A stretch of DNA of 64,000 bases from NCBI GenBank assembly GCA_017631275.1, contig JAGBTQ010000008.1, positions 37,165-101,164 on the forward strand, read 5' to 3'. This document shows, one piece after another, positions 17,267-24,902 of this stretch. The position numbers were made by a program, and so were the translations under genes. Under the pieces are notes generated by a model. It did not search any database. It was not told the DNA's origin and saw only the letters and a program-made list of their open reading frames with translations. Source of the stretch: Alistipes sp. (GTDB taxonomy: Bacteria > Bacteroidota > Bacteroidia > Bacteroidales > Rikenellaceae). Numbering within the stretch: the stretch's first letter is position 1; each line of letters begins with the position of its first letter.

Positions 17267-17716
17267 ATGAGTTCAGCATTAATTTTGGCTTATGTAGGCG
17301 TTGTCCTCATGGTCGGTGTATCAGGTTTGGCTTCAGCTGTTGGTACTGCACGTTGCGGTATGGCTGCAGTAGGTGCTTTGAAGAAGAATGGTGGTGCTTT
17401 CGGTAGCTACATGATTCTTTCAGCGCTCCCAGGTTCACAGGGTCTTTACGGTTTCGTAGGTTACTTCATGGTAGCTTCTAAGATCGTTGCAGAGATGTCT
17501 ATGCTTACAGCAGTAGGTGTATTTGGCGCAGGTTTGTTGATGGCTATCGTATGTTTGTCATCTGCAGTTATGCAGTCAAAGGTTTGTGCTAATGGTATCG
17601 CTGCTATTGGTAACGGTAACGACGTTATGGGTAAGACTCTTATCCTTGCTGCGTTCCCAGAGCTTTATGCTATCTTGGGTGTGGCTGCGACATTCCTTAT
17701 CTCTAATGCAATCTAA
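17267..17716 (+). CDS. ntpK: V-type ATP synthase subunit K (rotor ring), sodium-type ligands
   Basis: Subunit K oligomers form the ion-carrying rotor ring. The 149-residue protein has two homologous hairpins, four membrane helices in all. Compared from memory with Enterococcus hirae NtpK, whose sodium is held by Leu61, Thr64, Gln65, Gln110 and Glu139, this protein has Leu54, Ser57 and Gln58 in ALPGSQGLYGF. It has Gln103 in AVMQSKV and Glu132 in FPELYAI. Four ligands are identical and Thr is replaced by Ser, which favours sodium over proton coupling. It is the last gene of the operon. Confidence 0.93.
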   Translation: MSSALILAYVGVVLMVGVSGLASAVGTARCGMAAVGALKKNGGAFGSYMILSALPGSQGLYGFVGYFMVASKIVAEMSMLTAVGVFGAGLLMAIVCLSSAVMQSKVCANGIAAIGNGNDVMGKTLILAAFPELYAILGVAATFLISNAI

Positions 17717-17717
17717 T

Positions 17718-17906
17718 AATTTCTTGTGATAAGGGCGCATCTGCGGCACATCATTAAAAAGTTGACTGCCCTGGGCTGTACGTCAAAGTACTATCCCAGG
17801 GTAGTCACTTTTTTGATGCACCACATCTCACGACTTCTAACAAGAAATTTTTTTCTCGTGATAAGGGCGCATCTACGGCGCATGCTTAAAAGGCTAACTA
17901 CCCGAG
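17718..17906. repeat. Structured palindromic repeat after the V-ATPase operon
   Basis: A 132-bp imperfect hairpin spans 17718-17849. The outer arms AATTTCTTGT and ACAAGAAATT lie at the ends. A strong inner stem pairs 17756-17775 with 17795-17814, with CCCTGGG facing CCCAGGG and A-runs facing T-runs, and the loop itself contains GTAC...GTAC. A second partial copy in direct orientation starts at 17855 and shares GTGATAAGGGCGCATCT with the first. The right arm is a third, inverted and diverged version. The layout resembles clustered extragenic palindromes. An 87-codon reading frame crosses it, but its protein repeats only mirror the DNA repeats. Confidence 0.7.
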
Positions 17907-17949
17907 AGGTCTTCTTTTGTGATAGACTAAGCCTGACTATAAAAAACAT

Positions 17950-17985
17950 ATCCCTCTTGGTTAAGTCCAAGAGGGATTATTATTT
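17950..17985. terminator. Terminator between V-ATPase operon and ruvB
   Basis: An 11-bp perfect stem (ATCCCTCTTGG at 17950-17960 with CCAAGAGGGAT at 17967-17977) has a 6-nt loop and is followed by TATTATTTAT. It sits between convergent transcription units. Confidence 0.75.
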
Positions 17986-18002
17986 ATAGCTTTTACCTAA
18001 TG

Positions 18003-19019
18003 TTAGAATAGAGATTGTTCGTCGCCTCGTGAGTAGGCGTAGCCGAGGTGCTTATAGGCAAGCTCTGTGGCCTCACGACCTCGAGGGGTGCGCTTGAGGA
18101 AACCCTCTTTAATCAGGAATGGCTCATAGACCTCCTCGATGGTGCCAGCCTCCTCGCTAACCGCCGTAGCAACGGTGTTTAGACCAACAGGACCTCCGTT
18201 AAACTTCTCGATAATCGTAGCCAATATTTTGTTGTCCATCTGGTCAAGGCCTCGCGAGTCGATGTTGAGAGCAGAGAGGGCAACTCGTGTGATATCCACG
18301 TCGATATGTCCCTCGCCCTCGACCATGGCAAAGTCGCGAACGCGGCGAAGTAGAGCGTTGGCAATACGTGGTGTGCCACGTGAGCGCAAAGCAATCTCGA
18401 GGGCTGCATCGTCATCGATCGAGATGTCGAGGATTGAGGCTGAGCGTTTTACGATTCCAGCAAGAATTGGGGCATCGTAGTACTCGAGGTGGCAGGTGAT
18501 ACCAAAGCGGGCACGTAGTGGGGCAGTGAGCAGACCGCTACGTGTGGTTGCGCCAACAAGCGTGAAGGGGGCAAGCTCAATCTGAATGGAGCGTGCCGCA
18601 GGGCCCTTATCCAACACAATGTCGATTTTGTAGTCCTCCATTGCCGAGTAGAGATACTCCTCGACAATGGGGCTGAGGCGGTGAATCTCGTCGATGAAGA
18701 GCACGTCGCCAGGGTTAAGGTTGGTGAGCAAGCCCGCAAGGTCGCCAGGCTTGTCGAGCACGGGGCCCGACGTAACCTTAAGCTGTGCGCCCATCTCGTT
18801 GGCGATGATGTTGGCAAGGGTGGTCTTACCCAATCCTGGAGGGCCATGAAGCAGTGTGTGGTCGAGCGAGTCGCCACGCATGAGTGCTGCCTTGATAAAT
18901 ATCTTGAGGTTGGCGACAATCTTGTCCTGACCCGCAAAGTTTTGAAGCTGTTGTGGGCGAATGCGGCTCTCAAACTCCTTGTCGCTCTCAATGTTTCGCA
19001 TGTTTCTATCTACTCCCAT
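18003..19019 (-). CDS. ruvB: Holliday junction branch-migration helicase RuvB
   Basis: RuvB is the hexameric AAA+ motor that drives Holliday-junction migration with RuvA. The 338-residue protein has Walker [13 protein letters not shown], Walker [12 protein letters not shown], sensor [18 protein letters not shown] and the C-terminal winged-helix domain with [17 protein letters not shown]. The initiating ATG at 19019 lies about 13 bases after the predicted transcription start. It stands alone here, without ruvA or ruvC. Confidence 0.96.
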   Translation of the reverse strand: MGVDRNMRNIESDKEFESRIRPQQLQNFAGQDKIVANLKIFIKAALMRGDSLDHTLLHGPPGLGKTTLANIIANEMGAQLKVTSGPVLDKPGDLAGLLTNLNPGDVLFIDEIHRLSPIVEEYLYSAMEDYKIDIVLDKGPAARSIQIELAPFTLVGATTRSGLLTAPLRARFGITCHLEYYDAPILAGIVKRSASILDISIDDDAALEIALRSRGTPRIANALLRRVRDFAMVEGEGHIDVDITRVALSALNIDSRGLDQMDNKILATIIEKFNGGPVGLNTVATAVSEEAGTIEEVYEPFLIKEGFLKRTPRGREATELAYKHLGYAYSRGDEQSLF

Positions 19020-19038
19020 AATCGGAAAAATTATTATG

Positions 19039-19046
19039 CAAATATA
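19039..19046 (-). promoter_or_regulatory. -7 promoter element of ruvB
   Basis: On the minus strand, TATATTTG is followed about 20 bases later by the ruvB ATG, so the leader would be only about 13 nt. No strong -33 box was identified. Confidence 0.5.
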
Positions 19047-19161
19047 CTCTTTTTTCGTTAATGATGCAATAGCTACCCCCGATGCTCGTCACTCTTTGTA
19101 GCATAATTTATGTGAAGTAGTAATTTTAGTTAAAAGATTTTATTTATTCCAAAAATCATGT

Positions 19162-19202
19162 TATCTTTGCATGCTCCATATTATCTCTTTAGAGATATAT
19201 GG
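19162..19202 (+). promoter_or_regulatory. Promoter element and 5'-end hairpin of the nuclease/TonB locus
   Basis: TATCTTTG (19162-19169) is a -7 box. The predicted start near 19176 coincides with the base of a hairpin: CCATAT and ATCTC (19176-19187, with one bulged T) pair with GAGATATATGG (19192-19202) around a TTTA loop. A stem at the very 5' end of an mRNA commonly protects it from decay. About 60 nt of leader remain before the first start codon. Confidence 0.55.
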
Positions 19203-19265
19203 TGGCGATGAAAAATTGACTAACATAACATTTAAAAACTTTTTATTCACTTAAACAATTTCATT

Positions 19266-22200
19266 ATGGCAAACAAACTTTTTAAGTCACTCTTTGCTGT
19301 TGCAATGGTCTTGGGCTCTGCTCTAGGCTTTGTGGCGTGTGAGGAGCCTAACGAGGTTGTTGGCGATCCTACTGTGGAGGTGTCAACAAAGTCGTTGAAC
19401 TTTACAAATGAGGAGGGTAGCCAGGAGGTTGAGATCACATGTAACGTCGATTGGACGGCTACTGTTGATGCTGACTGGATTACTGTAGCTCCTGCTGCTG
19501 GTAGCAAGAACGGTACTATCACCGTTGCTGTATCGGCTAACGAGACTGGTGCTATTCGTACTGCAACTGTACGTGTTAGCGCTATCCACCCTCAGTACAA
19601 CGAGGAGTGGGACAACAAGAAGATCACTGTGCAGCAGTCTGCTGACGAGAATGTGACCGTAACTGAGGAGCTTCTCTACAGCGATGACTTCGACGGTAAG
19701 GAGGCAACTAAGACCTACGGTTCAGGTTCTTCTTGGCCTTACATCGACCAGTTCCCTGAGTTCGCTAACGCTGAGGGTGATGCTGCTGCTAACGTAACCT
19801 ACACCGGTTCTGGTGTATCTGTACGTGCTAACTCAACATCTAACAGCTCATACTCTGACTACGCTGGTTCAGGCTCTAATAACATCTTCTTCGGCGGTGG
19901 CGCTTACTTCCAGGTAAACACTATTGCTCCATTGGAGGGTGTTAACTACAAGGTTACTTTCGGTACTGAGAAGTATACTCAGGATGGCGACAGCACATTT
20001 AAGCCTGAGGAGTTCTTGATGTACATTTCGAAGGATGGTGAGAAGTGGGCTCCGGTAGAGTACACATTTGCTGGCACTGAGCCTGGTCGTTGGAACGTTG
20101 CTACTGCAAACTTCACACTCAAGGCAGCTACTGAGACTCTTTACATCAAGTTTGAGGCTAAGGTTGCTTCAGTTTATCGTCTTGACGACCTTAAGCTCTA
20201 CACTGGTAACGGCGGTCAGGAGATCGACCTTGATAACATTCAGGAGCCAGAGCCTCCAACACCTCCTACAACAGATGCTCTCTACTTCGAGAACTTCGAT
20301 GGTAAGGCTGCTGTTAAAGATGGTAACTACTGGCCATATGTAACTGACTTCCCAGAGATGAAGAATGCTGCGGGTGTTGCTGCTGCAAACGTATCTTACG
20401 ATGGTCACAACACAACTGTTCGTAACAACTCTAACTCTGACGGTTCATACTCAGACTACGCAGGTTCTGGTCTTAACAACATCTTCTTCGGTAAGGTTGA
20501 GAACCACTTTACTATCAAGGGCCTTGCTTTGGAGTCTTCAAACAAGAACCTTACATTGACTTTCGGTACTGAGAAGTACTCACAGACATTGGGCAGCAAG
20601 TTCACTCCATCTGAGTTTATCGTGTCGCTTTCGGCTGATGGCGAGAAGTGGACATCTATCGACTACACATTTGCTGGTACTGCTGAGGGTCGTTGGAACG
20701 TAGCTACTGCAAACTTCACTCTAAAGGAGGTTCCTGCTACACTTTACATCAAGTTCTCTGCTACTGCTGAGAGCGCATACCGTCTTGATGACGTAACATT
20801 GGAGATGGGTGATGGTGGTCAGGAGATCGACCTTGCTAATGGTACTCAGAACCCTGGTGGTGGCGAGGAGCCAGATCAGCCAGAGAACCCTGATCAGCCA
20901 AATGTTCCTGCAAATGGCATCTACGAGTCAGACTCAGCATTTGTTTGCACTACTGATGACTCAACAAACGCAGCTTACTCATTGGGCGCAACAACTATCA
21001 ATGGCGAGGCTGTAACAGGTTTCAAGTTGGGTAAGTCAAAGCAGGCTGGTAAGTTTACTTCTGGTGCTGTAGGTGTAGAGGGTGCTAAGTATCTCAACTT
21101 CTATGCTCAGGGCTGGAAGGGTGGCGATGTAACCCTTTACTTCCGTGTTGACGGTGGCGCTACTCAGTCAGTTAAACTCGCTTCACACGATGGTGTAACA
21201 GGTAATCCTCCATACACAGCTCTTGCATTTGCTGATACAGACCACTACTCATTCTTGCTTGAGGGCTTGACAGCTTCTTCAAAGATTGAGTTCTCAACAG
21301 ATGCTAACTTCGCACTCACAACTGCTGATTCAACAATGGCTTCTGCACGTGCTATCGTGTGCGGTATGAAGCTCTCTGACGAGGCTAATGGTAACGAGGG
21401 TGGCAACGAGAATCCTACTCCAGAGCCAGAGCCAGAACCAGAGCCTACTCCAGACACTATGACTATTGCTGATGTTTTGGCTAAGGGTAATGGTGCAACT
21501 ATCGGTGGCGTTATCGAGGGTGTTGTAGTATCTAACCTCGATTTGAACAATCTCACTTCAAAGAAGGGTATGTATGTTCAGGACGAGACTGGTGCTTTGC
21601 AGTTCTACCTTGCAGCTAACCATACATTCGCTTTCGGCACAAAGGTTCGTATCGACCTTACTACAGCTACTCTTGGTTCATATAACGGTGCTGTTCAGGT
21701 TAGCGGTGTAGCGTTGGATAAGATTGAGGTAATCTCAACTGGCAACACTGTAGAGGCTAAGACTGTATCTGTGACTGACTTCCTTGCTAATAAGTATGAG
21801 GGTCAGTATATCGCTTTGGAGGGCGTTCAGGTAGCTGAGTCAGACCTTTCTAAGACTTGGGTAATGGGTGGTGCTCACACATCTATTAACATGGAGGATG
21901 CTGCTGGCAACAAGTTCGTTGTATTCTCATCTAAGTATGCTTCTTACGGTGCTGAGACTGTAGCTCAGGGCTCAGGTGTAATCAAGGGTATCTCTTCAAT
22001 CAACAATGGCACAATGCAGATTATCTTTGCTCAGGCATCTGACTTCGCTGGTTTGACTGGCGAGCGTTTTGGTAACACAACACCAGAGCCAGATCCTACT
22101 CCAGATCCAGAGCCTACTCCAGAGCCAGAGCCAGGTACAGGTGCAACTGCAACTATCTACTTCGACAATATTGCAAACCGCACAGCTTTCTCAACTGAGC

Positions 22201-22532
22201 AGCAGGTATGGGAGCAGAATGGTATCACAGTAACTAATGACAAGGCTGCTTCAACAAGCAACGTTGGCGACTACTACAACCCTGCTCGTTTCTACAAGAA
22301 CTCTAACGTAACAGTAGAGGCTGATGCTGCGTTCTCACAGATTGTATTCAACTGCGACGATTACAAGGCTACATATGTTACAGACCTTCAGGCATCATTC
22401 AGCTCAGGTAAAGTTTCTGTTGATGGCACTACATTGACAGTAACATTGAATTCTGCTGCAACATCATACGCTATTACTAATCTTGCAGGTCAGGTACGTG
22501 TGGATAGCATTACTGTTGTTTACGCTGAGTAA
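19266..22532 (+). CDS. Large surface lipoprotein with BACON, duplicated and DUF5689-like domains
   Basis: This 1088-residue protein is a predicted surface lipoprotein. The N-terminal signal ends in a lipobox-like FVAC near residue 25, followed by a BACON-type Ig domain at about 36-125 (VDADWITVAPAAGSKNGTI). Two copies of a roughly 185-residue domain follow at about 135-320 and 339-525. They share SYSDYAGSG.NNIFFG, FGTEKY, YTFAGT and GRWNVATANFTLK, and each ends GGQEIDL. After a further beta-rich region and a Pro/Glu linker comes an OB-fold DUF5689-like domain at about 733-935. A second Pro/Glu linker and a C-terminal beta domain finish the protein. OB folds often bind nucleic acids. Codon use suggests high expression. 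I infer that it captures substrate for the nucleases encoded downstream. Confidence 0.8.
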   Translation: MANKLFKSLFAVAMVLGSALGFVACEEPNEVVGDPTVEVSTKSLNFTNEEGSQEVEITCNVDWTATVDADWITVAPAAGSKNGTITVAVSANETGAIRTATVRVSAIHPQYNEEWDNKKITVQQSADENVTVTEELLYSDDFDGKEATKTYGSGSSWPYIDQFPEFANAEGDAAANVTYTGSGVSVRANSTSNSSYSDYAGSGSNNIFFGGGAYFQVNTIAPLEGVNYKVTFGTEKYTQDGDSTFKPEEFLMYISKDGEKWAPVEYTFAGTEPGRWNVATANFTLKAATETLYIKFEAKVASVYRLDDLKLYTGNGGQEIDLDNIQEPEPPTPPTTDALYFENFDGKAAVKDGNYWPYVTDFPEMKNAAGVAAANVSYDGHNTTVRNNSNSDGSYSDYAGSGLNNIFFGKVENHFTIKGLALESSNKNLTLTFGTEKYSQTLGSKFTPSEFIVSLSADGEKWTSIDYTFAGTAEGRWNVATANFTLKEVPATLYIKFSATAESAYRLDDVTLEMGDGGQEIDLANGTQNPGGGEEPDQPENPDQPNVPANGIYESDSAFVCTTDDSTNAAYSLGATTINGEAVTGFKLGKSKQAGKFTSGAVGVEGAKYLNFYAQGWKGGDVTLYFRVDGGATQSVKLASHDGVTGNPPYTALAFADTDHYSFLLEGLTASSKIEFSTDANFALTTADSTMASARAIVCGMKLSDEANGNEGGNENPTPEPEPEPEPTPDTMTIADVLAKGNGATIGGVIEGVVVSNLDLNNLTSKKGMYVQDETGALQFYLAANHTFAFGTKVRIDLTTATLGSYNGAVQVSGVALDKIEVISTGNTVEAKTVSVTDFLANKYEGQYIALEGVQVAESDLSKTWVMGGAHTSINMEDAAGNKFVVFSSKYASYGAETVAQGSGVIKGISSINNGTMQIIFAQASDFAGLTGERFGNTTPEPDPTPDPEPTPEPEPGTGATATIYFDNIANRTAFSTEQQVWEQNGITVTNDKAASTSNVGDYYNPARFYKNSNVTVEADAAFSQIVFNCDDYKATYVTDLQASFSSGKVSVDGTTLTVTLNSAATSYAITNLAGQVRVDSITVVYAE

Positions 22533-22541
22533 TTTCTATCA

Positions 22542-22589
22542 TCTTTCGCCAACGATCGGGTGGGGCAACCCACCCGAGAGGGCGAGAGA
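22542..22589 (+). other. Intercistronic RNA hairpin with GNRA tetraloop
   Basis: An inner 8-bp GC-rich stem (22557-22564 with 22569-22576) closes a GCAA tetraloop. An outer 9-bp stem (TCTTTCGCC at 22542-22550 with GGCGAGAGA at 22581-22589) encloses it across a small internal loop. There is no U-run, so it is probably not a simple terminator. It lies between the lipoprotein stop and the nuclease start and may set their relative expression by stabilising or processing the mRNA. Confidence 0.75.
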
Positions 22590-22619
22590 AAACTAATAAA
22601 AATTATCAAACTTAAATTT

Positions 22620-23822
22620 ATGCTAAAAGTAGCAAATAAGATATTTATTGCTTTGTGGTGTGTGGCAGCTGCAATGTTGTGTGGTTGCGAGAATATCTCG
22701 ATGCAGATTGTTGAGAGTAATGCCTATCTACAAAATGAAACCGTAAATGGCGATAGCAAGAATTGCGCTGTGGTGCTCGAGGCACAACAGGGTACATCTT
22801 ACGTGATAACCATTGAGTCGGAGGAGGACTGGGCACACTTCTCGGGTGGTGTGAATGTTATCGAGGGTGAGATGACAAGCAATACAAAGGTTGTCTTTAT
22901 CTACTTTTCGAAGAACGACTCGGGTGTAAGCCGTGAGGCAACACTCAAGGTGGAGTTCTCAGACCATAAGCACTACTCGCTAACACTTACACAAAATAGC
23001 TACGATAGCTCAATTGCCCTTCAGCGCGACTGGGCAGAGTTGCCCGTATGCAAGGCCGAGGGTCGCTATATATACAATGCAATATATGGCGAGCTTGGTG
23101 CTAAGAGCAATGCCCGCAACTATACCTACTGTTTCGACCCCTCTGTGCGTGCATCGTTGTGGGTGGCCTATCCGCTGCACTCGGCATACACAACAGGTAG
23201 TGGCAACCGTAACTATAGCTCGTTTGGCTACGACCCACTGGTAGATGATGAGCTTCAGGCGGCGCTTGGTCGTGGCTCGTATAACGGCTGGTATGATCGT
23301 GGTCACCAGCTCCCAGCTGCCGACCGTAAGTGCTCGCAGCAGATGATGGATCAGACATTTTATGCAACAAATATGACTCCTCAACAGGCAAACTTCAACC
23401 AGAAGAAGTGGGGCGCCTTGGAGGGTAGGGTGCGTGGCATGATCTGCTCAGATACACTCTATGTCGTTACTGGCGCATATTTCGAGGGTACTCACCACTC
23501 GTCAATAGCATCGAGCACAACAGATAAGATGGGAAGTAAGTGTCCTACGCCTACCTACTACTACAAGGCGTTGCTTCGCACAAAGAAGGGCAACACGGGT
23601 AAGACTATTGCGGAGATTACCGACCCATCGGAGCTTCGTGCCGTGGTATTTTGGTTGCAGCACCAGAACTCGGGCGAAGATACAACCATCACCGCTGCCG
23701 ACTGTATCACTGTCGAGGAGCTCGAAGCAAAGACAGGCTTTACCTTCTTCCCAATGCTTGACGATGCTATTGAGCAGCAGGTAAAGTCAACAATCGAGCC
23801 TAAGGAGTGGGGTATTTACTAA
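22620..23822 (+). CDS. Secreted DNA/RNA non-specific endonuclease, lipoprotein
   Basis: This 400-residue protein begins with a lipoprotein signal (AAAMLCGC) and a BACON-like domain at about residues 35-125. A NUC1-type (beta-beta-alpha metal) nuclease domain occupies the rest. The catalytic motif DRGHQLPAADR starts at about residue 226, with His229 as general base, and TNMTPQQANFNQKKW supplies the metal-binding Asn. Such enzymes cut DNA and RNA without sequence preference. The lipobox predicts membrane anchoring, probably outside the cell. The start at 22620 was chosen over an upstream GTG because it alone places the signal peptide at the N-terminus. It lies second in the locus, after a strong hairpin. 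Confidence 0.9.
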   Translation: MLKVANKIFIALWCVAAAMLCGCENISMQIVESNAYLQNETVNGDSKNCAVVLEAQQGTSYVITIESEEDWAHFSGGVNVIEGEMTSNTKVVFIYFSKNDSGVSREATLKVEFSDHKHYSLTLTQNSYDSSIALQRDWAELPVCKAEGRYIYNAIYGELGAKSNARNYTYCFDPSVRASLWVAYPLHSAYTTGSGNRNYSSFGYDPLVDDELQAALGRGSYNGWYDRGHQLPAADRKCSQQMMDQTFYATNMTPQQANFNQKKWGALEGRVRGMICSDTLYVVTGAYFEGTHHSSIASSTTDKMGSKCPTPTYYYKALLRTKKGNTGKTIAEITDPSELRAVVFWLQHQNSGEDTTITAADCITVEELEAKTGFTFFPMLDDAIEQQVKSTIEPKEWGIY

Positions 23823-23855
23823 TAGACAAAACAATAATTTAATATAAGTAGTACA

Positions 23856-24887
23856 ATGAAAAGATTTCTATTAATCCTATCTGTAATGGTGCTTGCTGCT
23901 ACAACGGTTGTAGCGCAGGATAAGCCATACATGGTGGCATTCTGGAACTTCGAGAACCTTTTCGACATCTACGACGACCCTGAGACTCACGACGAGGAGT
24001 TTACTCCCGAGGGCGTTAAGAAGTGGAACGAGGTGAAGTATCAGAAGAAGCTCTCAAACATGGAGCGTGTGATTTTCGACATGGCAGCAATCAACAAGGA
24101 TTACCCTGTTGTTATCGGCCTATCGGAGATTGAGAACCGTAGCGTGTTGGAGGATTTTGTTAGTCAGCCAAAGCTCAAGGGTGCAAAGTATCGCATCTGT
24201 CACTTCGACTCGCCTGATGCTCGTGGCGTAGATGTGGCGTTCTTGTATCGTGCCGATGTCTTCAAGCTCGAGGGCTCGGACAATATCAAGCTCAACGTTC
24301 CTGAGTTGCCTAACTTCCGCACTCGTGACCTTGTGGTTATGTGGGGTACTATCGAGGGCGAGCCTTTCTACTTCCTCGTGTCGCACTGGCCATCACGTCT
24401 TGGTGGTAAGGAGGCTTCGCAGTTCAAGCGTGATGCTTGTGCAAAGCAGATTCGTGAGATTAAGGACTCGTTGCTCCAGGCAAACCCTGCAACAAAGGTT
24501 GTTGTTATGGGTGACTTCAATGACGATGCTACCGATGCTAGCTTGGTGAAGATTATGGGCGCTAAGGGTAAGCTTAAGGAGCTCCAGACTGGCGACTTCT
24601 TCAACCCTTACTATCAGATGCTAAAGGCTGGCTTGGGTACGTTGGCATATCAAGACTCTTGGAACTTGTTCGATAACATCTGCGTTACCGAGAACCTCGT
24701 AAACGGTACCTATGGTAAGCTTCGCCTTATCAAGGGCAAGAAGTTCTATGGTAACATCTTCACTCGCCCATACATGCTTCAGCAGGAGGGTCAGTACAAG
24801 GGTTATCCATTGCGTACGTTTGTTACCAACAACTTCCAGAATGGTTTTAGCGACCACTTCCCCGTATATATCTATATCGGCAAATAA
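23856..24887 (+). CDS. Secreted endonuclease/exonuclease/phosphatase family protein
   Basis: This 343-residue protein has a cleaved signal peptide (ending TTVVAQ) and a full EEP (DNase I-like) fold. The motifs are FWNFENLFD for the metal-binding Asn, GLSEIENR for the catalytic Glu, LVSHWPSR, VVMGDFNDD and the terminal FSDHFPVY with the catalytic His. Relatives act on DNA, RNA, nucleotides or phosphoesters, so the exact substrate is open. It sits between the non-specific nuclease and a TonB receptor, which favours a periplasmic or extracellular role in trimming nucleic acids. Confidence 0.9.
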   Translation: MKRFLLILSVMVLAATTVVAQDKPYMVAFWNFENLFDIYDDPETHDEEFTPEGVKKWNEVKYQKKLSNMERVIFDMAAINKDYPVVIGLSEIENRSVLEDFVSQPKLKGAKYRICHFDSPDARGVDVAFLYRADVFKLEGSDNIKLNVPELPNFRTRDLVVMWGTIEGEPFYFLVSHWPSRLGGKEASQFKRDACAKQIREIKDSLLQANPATKVVVMGDFNDDATDASLVKIMGAKGKLKELQTGDFFNPYYQMLKAGLGTLAYQDSWNLFDNICVTENLVNGTYGKLRLIKGKKFYGNIFTRPYMLQQEGQYKGYPLRTFVTNNFQNGFSDHFPVYIYIGK

Positions 24888-24902
24888 TCAAACATATACT
24901 AT

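Noticed and set aside
17726-17989. 87-codon open frame in the gap after the V-ATPase operon
   Set aside because: Its apparent internal protein repeat simply mirrors the DNA repeat at 17718-17906. It has no promoter of its own and runs through a terminator hairpin.
21410-22140. Pro/Glu-rich tandem repeats as a CRISPR or satellite
   Set aside because: The short repeats are in frame and encode linkers between domains of the surface lipoprotein.
22560-22619. GTG start giving 20 extra residues on the secreted nuclease
   Set aside because: It would bury the signal peptide and start inside the strong hairpin. The ATG at 22620 begins a standard lipoprotein signal.
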